A DNA stretch of 64,000 nucleotides from assembly GCA_947488615.1 (NCBI GenBank), contig CANKZU010000006.1:1-64000 (forward strand), in the 5' to 3' direction. The position numbers and the translations under genes were made by a program. Positions 1 through 6,758 of this stretch are shown here, one piece after another (the stretch's first letter is position 1; each line of letters opens with the position of its first letter). The notes under the pieces are model-generated. The model searched no databases and had not been told where the DNA came from. It saw only the letters and a program-made list of their open reading frames with translations. This DNA is from an uncultured Aurantimonas sp. GTDB taxonomy: Bacteria; Pseudomonadota; Alphaproteobacteria; Rhizobiales; Rhizobiaceae.

Positions 1-28
1 GCTCTTCCGTGAACCGCTTTCTCTTCAT
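1..28 (-). CDS. IS3-family transposase OrfA, N-terminal nine residues only
   Basis: Partial gene cut by the left window edge. OrfA carries the helix-turn-helix that binds the IS ends and is normally joined to OrfB by a programmed frameshift. Only MKRKRFTEE is visible, a strongly conserved OrfA opening. Nothing can be said about whether the element is intact. Confidence 0.55.
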
Positions 29-94
29 CTGTCCGTCCTTCAATCAAGGGCCGGACTCTAATCTCAGATGGAGGAAAAACTCAGTGGCAGGTCA
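1..94 (-). mobile_element. Terminal segment of an IS3-family insertion sequence (runs off the left edge)
   Basis: On the minus strand an ATG at position 28 opens a frame reading MKRKRFTEE, the characteristic start of IS3-family OrfA. It is preceded by a non-coding tip of about 66 bp, as expected for an IS end. The inner boundary is placed near 94 because the IS256-type transposase reading frame to the right loses its family sequence exactly there. The tip reads TGACCTGCCACTGAG on the minus strand. The family call rests on nine residues plus layout. The inverted repeat partner and the target duplication lie outside the window. Confidence 0.65.
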
Positions 95-240
95 CCATAA
101 CTGGCGCCGGTCGCAACGCCGACCTCCAGTTCCATCAGCCGTTCGGCGGCAAAGCCGATCATCTCGCGAAGAATGTCGGCGTCAGCACTCTTCTCGACCA
201 ACTCGCGCAGGTCCATCATGGGTTTGGTCATCGGGGGCAT
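64..240 (-). pseudogene. IS256-family transposase, 5' stub interrupted by an IS3 element
   Basis: The minus-strand frame starting at 240 (or at the second ATG, 231) begins MTKPMMDLRELVEK and continues through the stretch GFAAERLMELEVG, which is diagnostic of the N-terminus of IS256-family (mutator-type) transposases. Family similarity stops after about 46 residues at position ~94. The frame then runs through nine unrelated residues to a stop inside the IS3 tip. A full IS256 transposase is about 400 residues, so this is a dead remnant split by IS insertion. Confidence 0.8.
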
Positions 241-328
241 CCATCGGTTCGGTTGTGGTCAGCAACTCGACCCTACCGCGGAACCCTCGATGACCGCTCA
301 GCTACACCACCTCGTGGGACACGACCAA
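95..328 (-). mobile_element. Remnant of an IS256-family element, one end plus transposase start
   Basis: This segment holds the start of an IS256-type transposase and roughly 90 bp upstream. The outer part (about 301-328, with the core ACACCACCTCGTGGGACACG) looks like the terminal inverted repeat of an IS256 element, judged by remembered family resemblance. The exact outer boundary is therefore uncertain by several bases. The element appears to have landed in the 3' part of the small gene to its right. Confidence 0.55.
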
Positions 329-690
329 TCGATCGAGGTATCCTTGCTTGCGCCCGCCTCTGACGTCAAACGTCCATCAGAATTTGAAACTCCGAGGCCT
401 CCAGCGAGGCGGGCAGACCATCCATTCACTTCATTTTCTTCTTGAATGACTTCTATTCTCCTCTCAAGTGCCTTTCCCGTTTGAAGCCATTGATCGTAGG
501 GGGCAACTCCGCCGGCCAGGTAAAGGTCGAACTGGATCGCAAAGAGCCTAATCTGGAACTCTGCACCCAGTAACGTTACTGTGGGGGTGCCAAGAGCAGC
601 GCTTGCCTGCAGATGCACGCCGTCGTCATTAGACTGGCTAACGCGCCACTGCGCCGAAACCAATTCATCCAGGTCCAACCTCATCCTCAC
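298..690 (-). pseudogene. Unknown small protein, 3' end apparently replaced by the IS256 end
   Basis: The frame opens with GTG at 690 (ATG at 684 also possible) and overlaps the uvrD stop by four bases, so it is translationally coupled to uvrD. I do not recognise the product, which is mostly polar. The last dozen or so codons are encoded by what looks like the IS256 terminal repeat, so the natural C-terminus is probably lost. GC content is visibly lower than in neighbouring genes, compatible with recent acquisition. It could still be expressed as a truncated protein. Confidence 0.4.
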
Positions 691-3323
691 ACCCCTTCCA
701 CAAACCCTTCCAACACGCGTTTCTGGCCGGCCTTGTCGAAATCGACGGTAAGCTTGTTGCCCTCGACCGAGGCGACGGTGCCGTTGCCGAACTTCTGGTG
801 GAAGACCCGGTCGCCGCTGGCAAAGCGGCTGTCCTCGGCGATGACGGATTTGGCCACCAGTTCGCCCTCGATCTCGCGCGGGCCGCCCTTTTTGGCCGAG
901 GCGTAGAGGCCGAACCCCTGTTTCGGCGGCTGGTTGTGGCCCCTGCCCGCACGGGCGCCGCGCCCGCCCGGCCCGGCGCCCCGGTCGTCATAGCTGATGG
1001 AGCGGCTGCGCCCACCGGACCAGCCGTCGCCGCCGGAACTGCCTTTGCCCCCGGCAAAGCCGGCATTCGCCGCCTGGGCCCGGCGCCAGCCCGGCGTCTG
1101 GTAGGCGTTTTCCTGAAAGGCGGCGGCGCCGTCCCAGCGCGAGGCGCCATAGCCGCCGTATTGGCTGGTGTTGGCTTCCATCACCTCGACATGCGCCTCG
1201 GGCAGCTCGTCGAGAAAGCGTGAGGGGATGGTCGACTGCCACAGGCCATGAATGCGACGGTTGGAGACGAACCAGATCTTGGCCCGGCGCTTGGCGCGGG
1301 TGATGCCGACATAGGCGAGCCGGCGCTCTTCCTCCAGGCCCGAGCGGCCGCCCTCGTCGAGGGCGCGCTGATGGGGAAACAACCCCTCCTCCCAGCCGGG
1401 CAGGAAGACGGTCTCGAACTCCAGCCCCTTGGCCGCGTGCAGCGTCATGATCGAGACGGCGTCGAGATCGGCGTTCTGCTCGGTGTCCATGACCAGCGCG
1501 ACATGTTCGAGGAAGGAGGCGAGCGATTCATACTCCTCCATGGAGCGGATCAGCTCCTTCAGGTTTTCCAGCCGGCCCGGCGCCTCGGCCGAGCGGTCGG
1601 CCTGCCACATCGCCGTGTAGCCGGATTCCTCCAGGATCTGCTCGGCGAGCTCGGTGTGCTTGGTGGAATCCAGCAAGCCGGCCCAGCGGACGAGGTCGGT
1701 GACGACGCGGCGTAGCGCGTTGCGCGGCTTGGGCTTCAGCTCTTCCGTTTCCACGATTTCGCCGGCGGCCGCGATCAGCGGGATTTCGCGGGAGCGGGCG
1801 TAGTCGTGAAGCAAGCGGATGGTGGCGTCGCCGAGGCCGCGCTTCGGCGTGTTGACGATGCGCTCGAAGGCCAGGTCGTCGGCGGGCTGGACGACGCAGC
1901 GGAAATAGGCGAGCGCATCGCGCACCTCCATGCGCTCGTAAAAGCGCGGGCCGCCGATGACCCGGTAGTTGAGGCCCATGGTGACGAAGCGGTCCTCGAA
2001 GGTGCGCATCTGGAAGGAGGCGCGCACCAGGATCGCCATGTCGTTGAGGTCGTGATGGTCGCGGCGCTGGAGATCCTCGATCGCCTCGCCGATGGCGCGG
2101 GCCTCCTCCTCGGAATCCCAGCCGGCATTGACCTCGACCTTCTGGTGCTCGGGGTCGGAAAAGTCGGTGAACAGCGTCTTGCCGAGCCGGTCCTCATTGT
2201 GGGCGATGAGGTGGGAGGCGGCGCCGAGAATGTGGGCGGTGGAACGGTAGTTGCGCTCCAGCCGGATGACGGTGGCGCCGGGAAAGTCCTTGTCGAAGCG
2301 CAAGATGTTGTCGACCTCGGCGCCGCGCCAGCCATAGATCGACTGGTCGTCGTCGCCCACACAGCAGATGTTGATCTGCTGCTTCTGGTCTTCGCTCACG
2401 GCCGAGCGCTCGCTGGCCTGCGCGGGCGCGGCCTCACCGGCCGACGGGCGGTCGCCCTTGCGGCCTGCGGCCGGGGCGCGTGTCGCTTCGATCGCGGTTG
2501 AGTCCCGCCGCGTCGGCCTTTGCGCCAGGAGCCGCAGCCAGAGATATTGCGCGACATTGGTGTCCTGATACTCGTCGACCAGGATATAGCGGAAGCGCTT
2601 GTGATATTCGGCGAGGACATCCGGGTGGGCGCGGAAGATCGCGATCGGATGCAGGAGGAGATCGCCGAAATCACAGGCGTTCAGCGATTTCAGCCGCGCC
2701 TGATAGGCGGCGTAGAGCTCCCTGCCCTTGCCATGGGCGAAGGCGCGCGCGTCGCCCTCGGGAATGTCCTTCGGGGTCAGGCCCTTGTTCTTCCAGGAAT
2801 CGAGCATTTGGGCGAAGCCGCGCGCCGGCCAGCGCTTGTCGTCGAGGTTCTCCGCCTGGATCAGCTGCTTGATCAGCCGGATCTGGTCGTCGGTGTCGAG
2901 GATGGTGAAGTTGGATTTCAGCCCGACCAGCTCGGCGTGGCGGCGCAGGATCTTGACGCCGATCGAGTGGAAGGTGCCGAGCCAGGGCATTCCCTCGACC
3001 TGTTCGCCGACGAGAAGGCCGACGCGGTTCTTCATCTCGCGCGCCGCCTTGTTGGTGAAAGTCACCGCGAGGATCTGCGACGGCCAGGCGCAGCCGGTGG
3101 CCAGGATATGGGCGATGCGCGTCGTCAGCACCCGTGTCTTGCCGGTGCCGGCGCCAGCGAGCACAAGAACGGGCCCCTCGGTGGTCTCGACGGCGGCGCG
3201 CTGCTCGGCGTTGAGGCCGGCGAGATAGTCGGGCGCGCGGGAGCCCCGGGCGGCCATGGCGCGGGCCGCGATGGAGCCGGCCCGGGGAGCGGCGGGGCCG
3301 GAAGGATCATGGGAATCGGTCAT
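687..3323 (-). CDS. uvrD: ATP-dependent DNA helicase, UvrD/PcrA/Rep family
   Basis: Superfamily 1A 3'-5' helicase used in nucleotide-excision and mismatch repair and in clearing replication forks. Motif I (AGAGTGKTRV) lies near residue 65 of the long frame. Motif II (DEYQDT), GDDDQSIYGWRGA, the TLHAAKGLEFE motif and YVGITRAK follow in order. Between motif II and the GDDDQ motif is a low-complexity insertion of about 45 residues. The C-terminus has a glycine/arginine-rich linker followed by the small Tudor-like fold ending in GNGTVASVEGNKLTVDF, the RNA-polymerase-binding module of PcrA/UvrD. An upstream GTG at 3356 would add 11 residues, but the ATG at 3323 matches family N-termini better. Function is secure; uvrD versus pcrA is only a naming choice. 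Confidence 0.95.
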   Translation of the reverse strand: MTDSHDPSGPAAPRAGSIAARAMAARGSRAPDYLAGLNAEQRAAVETTEGPVLVLAGAGTGKTRVLTTRIAHILATGCAWPSQILAVTFTNKAAREMKNRVGLLVGEQVEGMPWLGTFHSIGVKILRRHAELVGLKSNFTILDTDDQIRLIKQLIQAENLDDKRWPARGFAQMLDSWKNKGLTPKDIPEGDARAFAHGKGRELYAAYQARLKSLNACDFGDLLLHPIAIFRAHPDVLAEYHKRFRYILVDEYQDTNVAQYLWLRLLAQRPTRRDSTAIEATRAPAAGRKGDRPSAGEAAPAQASERSAVSEDQKQQINICCVGDDDQSIYGWRGAEVDNILRFDKDFPGATVIRLERNYRSTAHILGAASHLIAHNEDRLGKTLFTDFSDPEHQKVEVNAGWDSEEEARAIGEAIEDLQRRDHHDLNDMAILVRASFQMRTFEDRFVTMGLNYRVIGGPRFYERMEVRDALAYFRCVVQPADDLAFERIVNTPKRGLGDATIRLLHDYARSREIPLIAAAGEIVETEELKPKPRNALRRVVTDLVRWAGLLDSTKHTELAEQILEESGYTAMWQADRSAEAPGRLENLKELIRSMEEYESLASFLEHVALVMDTEQNADLDAVSIMTLHAAKGLEFETVFLPGWEEGLFPHQRALDEGGRSGLEEERRLAYVGITRAKRRAKIWFVSNRRIHGLWQSTIPSRFLDELPEAHVEVMEANTSQYGGYGASRWDGAAAFQENAYQTPGWRRAQAANAGFAGGKGSSGGDGWSGGRSRSISYDDRGAGPGGRGARAGRGHNQPPKQGFGLYASAKKGGPREIEGELVAKSVIAEDSRFASGDRVFHQKFGNGTVASVEGNKLTVDFDKAGQKRVLEGFVEGV

Positions 3324-3432
3324 CGCGCGCAATGTAATGGTTCGGGCGCGGAACACTAGGGGAACGCGGTCGCCTTGCGGGCAGAGGCTCCCGCGTTAGT
3401 ATTCCCAATGATGGAGCATGGGAGCAAGCGCA

Positions 3433-4329
3433 ATGACAGACGAGACACCACGGACCCCGAAAATCACCCAGGCGATGATCCACGCCTATGACGAATACAC
3501 GCATCTGACGCTCGACCGGCGCGGCTTCATGGCCAAGCTGACGGCGCTCGCGGGCTCGGCCACGGCCGCCGCCGCGATCGCCCCGCTGATCGGCGCGTCC
3601 AAGGCGAGCGCCCAGATCGTCGACCCGCAGGACGAGCGGCTGACGACGGTGTGGGCGAACTTCCCGGCCGCCGGCGCCGAGATGAAGGCCTATGTCGCCA
3701 AGCCGGCCGACGCCGAGGGGTCGCTCCCCGGCGTCCTCGTCATCCACGAGAACCGCGGCCTCAACGCCCATATCCAGGACGTCGCGCGGCGGCTGGCGCT
3801 GGAAGGCTTCGTCGCGGTCGCGCCGGACTTCCTGTCGGCCGATGGCGGCACGCCGCCGGACGAGGACAAGGCGCGCGAAATGATCGGCGCGCTCGATGCG
3901 GAGAAGACCGTCGAACGGGCCGTCGCGGCGCGTGAGTGGATGGTCGGCTACGAGGGCGTGAACGGTCAGGCGGGCGCGATCGGCTTTTGCTGGGGCGGCG
4001 GGCTGGTCAACAGCCTGGCGGTCGCCGATCCCGAACTCGGAGCCGGCGTCGCCTATTACGGTCGCCAGCCGGACGCGACGGATGTCGCAAAGATCAAAAC
4101 GCCGATGCTCCTGCACTATGCCGGGCTGGACGAGCGCATCAATGCCGGCATCGACGCCTACAAGGCGGCGCTGGATGAAGCGGGCGTGGAGCATGAGATC
4201 GTCGTTTATGAGGGCGTCAACCACGCCTTCAACAACGACACCTCGGCGGCGCGCTACGACAAGACGGCGGCCGACCGCGCCTGGGAGAAGACGGTGGCGT
4301 TCTTGAAGGCGCAACTCGGCGCTGCGTGA
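3433..4329 (+). CDS. Dienelactone hydrolase family protein with Tat-like signal (YghX-like)
   Basis: Alpha/beta hydrolase of the carboxymethylenebutenolidase family. The N-terminus has a short cytosolic region, then DRRGFMAKL and an alanine-rich hydrophobic stretch ending ASAQ, a twin-arginine-type export signal as in E. coli YghX. The catalytic triad of the family is visible: the nucleophile elbow GFCWGG, an Asp in GLDERINAG and the His in GVNHAFNN. The start at 3433 is preferred to 3418 because GGGAG lies eight bases upstream. Substrate is unknown; such enzymes hydrolyse dienelactones or related esters. It stands alone between divergent uvrD and cheW. Confidence 0.88.
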   Translation: MTDETPRTPKITQAMIHAYDEYTHLTLDRRGFMAKLTALAGSATAAAAIAPLIGASKASAQIVDPQDERLTTVWANFPAAGAEMKAYVAKPADAEGSLPGVLVIHENRGLNAHIQDVARRLALEGFVAVAPDFLSADGGTPPDEDKAREMIGALDAEKTVERAVAAREWMVGYEGVNGQAGAIGFCWGGGLVNSLAVADPELGAGVAYYGRQPDATDVAKIKTPMLLHYAGLDERINAGIDAYKAALDEAGVEHEIVVYEGVNHAFNNDTSAARYDKTAADRAWEKTVAFLKAQLGAA

Positions 4330-4401
4330 TCCCGCCGCGTCCCGGCGACCGCGCGACCGCTGGGACAGGACCGCCACGCGCCATCCAACGGCGCGGCTGC
4401 G

Positions 4402-4429
4402 CGGAAGAGCGCCATATGGCGCTCTTCCG
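4402..4429. repeat. Perfect 28-bp palindrome between the hydrolase gene and cheW
   Basis: Every one of 14 base pairs around the centre CATATG (4413-4418) is matched, with arms beginning CGGAAGAGCGCC. It begins 72 bp after the hydrolase stop and lies about 130 bp before cheW. There is no U-tract on the plus side, so it is not a classical intrinsic terminator. It may be a 3'-end-protecting hairpin or a protein-binding site. Confidence 0.7.
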
Positions 4430-4565
4430 GGCGAAGTTTCGTGGCGTCGTTGACCGAATTTTAACCCTCGTCCGCCGCCAGATTATTAATTCAACTGCCG
4501 TCTAGTCACCGGATCGAACCCGTCGCTCGGCCGAACCCTGCCGCGACGCGTGGAGGGGAACGGCG

Positions 4566-5036
4566 ATGAAGACCCAGGACTATCACGAAGGCGGCCCGCT
4601 CGAGGTCGTCGCCTTCCGTGTCAACGACCAGGAATTCTGTGTCCGGACGATTACGGTCCGCGAGATCCGGGGATGGTCGCAATCGACGCCCTTGCCGAAT
4701 TCCTCGCCCGACATCCTGGGCATGATCAATTTGCGCGGGACGGTCATTCCCGTGGTCAGCATGGCCCAGAAGCTCGGCATGGCGGCCGCGCCACCGAATC
4801 CGCGCAGCGCCATCGTGGTCGTCGAGGTCCACGGCACGGTTCTGGGCCTGCTCGTGGACGGACTCTCCGACCTTCTGACTTTCGACGGCTCCACTATCCA
4901 GCCGGTTCCGGAAATGACCGGCGGTTACGACAAGAGCTATACCGAAGGTATCATCGCGCATGCCGAGGGCATGATCTGCTTCCTCAATCTGGAGCGGATG
5001 TTCCCCGACGTCGCCAAATTGGCTGCGGCGGCGTAA
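4566..5036 (+). CDS. cheW: CheW-like chemotaxis coupling protein (orphan)
   Basis: A single CheW domain fills the 156-residue protein: VVAFRVNDQEFCVRTITVREI at the start, GMINLRGTVIPVV in the middle and GLLVDGLSDL later, all typical CheW beta-barrel strands. CheW links methyl-accepting receptors to the CheA kinase at the inner membrane. No cheA, receptor or flagellar gene lies nearby, so it is an orphan copy that either serves a distant chemotaxis cluster or a non-flagellar signalling array. The start is supported by GGAGGGGAACGGCG before the ATG. Confidence 0.9.
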   Translation: MKTQDYHEGGPLEVVAFRVNDQEFCVRTITVREIRGWSQSTPLPNSSPDILGMINLRGTVIPVVSMAQKLGMAAAPPNPRSAIVVVEVHGTVLGLLVDGLSDLLTFDGSTIQPVPEMTGGYDKSYTEGIIAHAEGMICFLNLERMFPDVAKLAAAA

Positions 5037-5051
5037 CGCCGCAATCGCCGC

Positions 5052-5477
5052 TCAGACGTTGGCCGTCTGGAACAAAGCATCCAGGATCGGGCAGTCTGGT
5101 ACATTGCCGCCCTCGCATTCCGCCGAGACCGCGACGAGCGTGCGTTCCAGACGCTCAAGGTCGGCGATCTTGGCGCGAATACCGTCGATGTGGCGGCGGG
5201 TCAGCCCCAGAACCTCGCCGCACGTCGCGTCGCGCGCATCGGCGAGACCCAACAGGCCCCGTAGTTCCTCGATCGAGAAACCGAGTTCGCGTCCACGCAG
5301 GATGAAGCCAAGCCGCGCCCGGTCGTCCGGCGTATAGAGCCGGTGGCCGCCCTCGGAGCGGTCGGGCGCGCCGAGCAGGCCGATCTTTTCGTAGTAGCGG
5401 ATCGTCTCGATGTTGCAGCCAACGCACCGCGCCAGCTCGCCGCGCTTCATGACCGCTCGCGGAGCCGTGATCGCCAT
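5052..5477 (-). CDS. merR: MerR-family metal-responsive transcriptional regulator
   Basis: Winged helix-turn-helix activator. The first half contains the MerR DNA-binding motif with TIRYYEKIGLL and GHRLYT, then the long dimerisation helix. Metal-binding cysteines sit at about residues 86, 121 and 129. Cys86 to Cys121 has the same 35-residue spacing as Cys82 to Cys117 of Tn501 MerR. The loop CEGGNVPDC is one residue shorter than in Tn501 MerR, closer to the CueR loop length, so metal specificity is not certain. It is divergent from merT and the shared gap holds a MerR-type promoter. An internal ATG nine codons later is an alternative start. Confidence 0.88.
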   Translation of the reverse strand: MAITAPRAVMKRGELARCVGCNIETIRYYEKIGLLGAPDRSEGGHRLYTPDDRARLGFILRGRELGFSIEELRGLLGLADARDATCGEVLGLTRRHIDGIRAKIADLERLERTLVAVSAECEGGNVPDCPILDALFQTANV

Positions 5478-5492
5478 AGTGGAAAAAACCTC

Positions 5493-5523
5493 TTGAACCT
5501 GTAGTTGCTACAGATCGTAGATG
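5493..5523 (+). promoter_or_regulatory. MerR-type promoter/operator for the merT operon
   Basis: A -35 box TTGAAC (5493-5498) and a -10-like TAGATG (5518-5523) are separated by 19 bp, the overlong spacing that MerR-family activators correct by DNA distortion. Between them lies a perfect dyad CTGTAG-TTG-CTACAG (5499-5513). The site reads toward merT and begins 16 bp from the merR start, so the same protein can repress its own gene. Confidence 0.85.
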
Positions 5524-5554
5524 TTGGTCAACGCGAAAGCGAGGGCCAATCGAC

Positions 5555-5953
5555 ATGAGCGACACAGCAGCCGAGATCGGACGAATAGACGCGACGCCCG
5601 CAGAGCCGGAGCGGCGCCAACGCTGGTTCGCGGGCGGCGGTGTCCTCGGCGCGGTGCTCGCCTCGTCCTGCTGCATTGCGCCGCTGGTTCTGGTCACGTT
5701 GGGGATCAGCGGGGCGTGGATCGGCAATCTGACGGCTTTGACACCCTACAAACCCTACTTCGTCGCCCTGACGCTGGTGTTTCTCGGGCTCGGCTTCCGG
5801 CAGGTCTATTTCCGGCCGAAGGCGGCCTGCGCGGTTGGCACCGCCTGTGCCCGGCCAATTTCCTCGGTGATCACCCAAAGCGCACTTTGGATCGCCACTG
5901 TTCTCGTCGCGCTGGCGATGACCATCGCCTGGTGGGCGCCGCTGTTTTATTAG
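5555..5953 (+). CDS. merT: Mercuric transport protein MerT
   Basis: Inner-membrane protein that takes Hg(II) from periplasmic MerP and passes it to the cytosol. Three hydrophobic segments are visible. The first contains the paired cysteines in SSCCIAPLV, the membrane metal-binding site. The loop after the second has a further pair in CAVGTACARP, the cytosol-facing relay. The N-terminal extension of about 22 residues is polar. It is the first gene after the MerR-type promoter, and merP follows ten bases downstream. Confidence 0.93.
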   Translation: MSDTAAEIGRIDATPAEPERRQRWFAGGGVLGAVLASSCCIAPLVLVTLGISGAWIGNLTALTPYKPYFVALTLVFLGLGFRQVYFRPKAACAVGTACARPISSVITQSALWIATVLVALAMTIAWWAPLFY

Positions 5954-5963
5954 GAGACGACGC

Positions 5964-6299
5964 ATGACACGCATTTCGACGATGTTACTGGTCGCGGCGA
6001 CGCTGAGCGCCGCCGGACTGGGCACGGCCCTCCTCACCCCGGCCGCGATCGCGCAAACCCAAACCGAAGCCGCTCCGGCGCTTCAGACCCGTACCTTCAC
6101 GATCGCAAACATGACCTGCGCGGCTTGTCCGATCACCGTCAAAATGGCGATGAGCGGGCTCGACGGTGTGAATTCGGTCGCGGTCGATTTCGACGCCAAG
6201 ACCGCGACGGTGGTGTTCGATCCAGCCCTCGTCTCGGCCAGCCAGGTTGCCGAAGCCTCGGCCAATGCCGGCTACCCGGCGAAAATCACCGGAAGCTGA
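5964..6299 (+). CDS. merP: Periplasmic mercury-binding protein MerP
   Basis: A cleavable signal peptide (hydrophobic core, then AAIAQ) is followed by a heavy-metal-associated ferredoxin-like domain with the motif NMTCAACPITVK. The two cysteines bind a single Hg(II) for hand-over to MerT. The mature domain of about 70 residues matches MerP. The gene lies between merT and merF with ten- and six-base gaps, so co-translation is likely. Confidence 0.93.
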   Translation: MTRISTMLLVAATLSAAGLGTALLTPAAIAQTQTEAAPALQTRTFTIANMTCAACPITVKMAMSGLDGVNSVAVDFDAKTATVVFDPALVSASQVAEASANAGYPAKITGS

Positions 6300-6305
6300 T
6301 CGGCC

Positions 6306-6524
6306 ATGAAGGACCGAACGCTTCTGAAAACCGGCATCGCCGGCTCGGTGATCGCGGCGATCTGCTGCTTCACCCCGGCGCTGGTCATTCTCTTCGCCTT
6401 CGCCGGGGTCTCCGCCTGGCTGGCCTTCGCCGACTATGTGCTGCTGCCGCTGCTGTTCCTGTTTCTCGGCATCACCGCCTACGCCCTCCTGCTGCGCCAC
6501 CGCCACAAGAAAGTCAGCCCCTGA
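6306..6524 (+). CDS. merF: Small mercury transporter MerF
   Basis: A 72-residue protein of two membrane helices. The first contains the vicinal cysteines of AAICCFTPALV and the C-terminus is basic (RHRHKK). This is the MerF plan, a compact alternative Hg(II) importer. Its TGA overlaps the ATG of the next gene by one base. Having both MerT and MerF gives two import routes sharing MerP. Confidence 0.87.
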   Translation: MKDRTLLKTGIAGSVIAAICCFTPALVILFAFAGVSAWLAFADYVLLPLLFLFLGITAYALLLRHRHKKVSP

Positions 6525-6748
6525 TGGAACTTCGCTCGACCCTCACCTGCCCGCAATGCGGACACCAGGAAACCGAAACCATGCCGACCGACGCCTGTCA
6601 GTTCTTCTATGACTGCAAGGGCTGCGGCGCGCTGCTGAGGCCGAATGCCGGGGACTGCTGCGTCTATTGCTCCTTCGGCAGCCTGCCCTGCCCGCCGATC
6701 CAGGAAGCACGGGCCAGCGGCGAGACCGCGGCTTGCTGCACAAACTAG
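6524..6748 (+). CDS. Cysteine-rich GDCCVYCS-motif protein of mer-type operons, function unknown
   Basis: A 74-residue soluble protein with 11 cysteines: an N-terminal CPQC, then DACQFFYDCKGC, the block GDCCVYCSFGSLPCPPIQ and a terminal CC. The start ATG overlaps the merF stop, so it is translationally coupled. I recognise the GDCCVYCS block from small unnamed proteins next to mer genes, but no function is established to my knowledge. The cysteine pattern suggests zinc-ribbon-like or thiol metal binding, possibly a cytosolic acceptor between the importers and the reductase; that is inference. Confidence 0.85.
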   Translation: MELRSTLTCPQCGHQETETMPTDACQFFYDCKGCGALLRPNAGDCCVYCSFGSLPCPPIQEARASGETAACCTN

Positions 6749-6758
6749 AACGAGCCTC

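Noticed and set aside
9..293. Plus-strand open frame of 94 codons at the left edge
   Set aside because: It is arginine/serine-rich shadow sequence antisense to IS256 and IS3 transposase starts that are recognisable on the minus strand.
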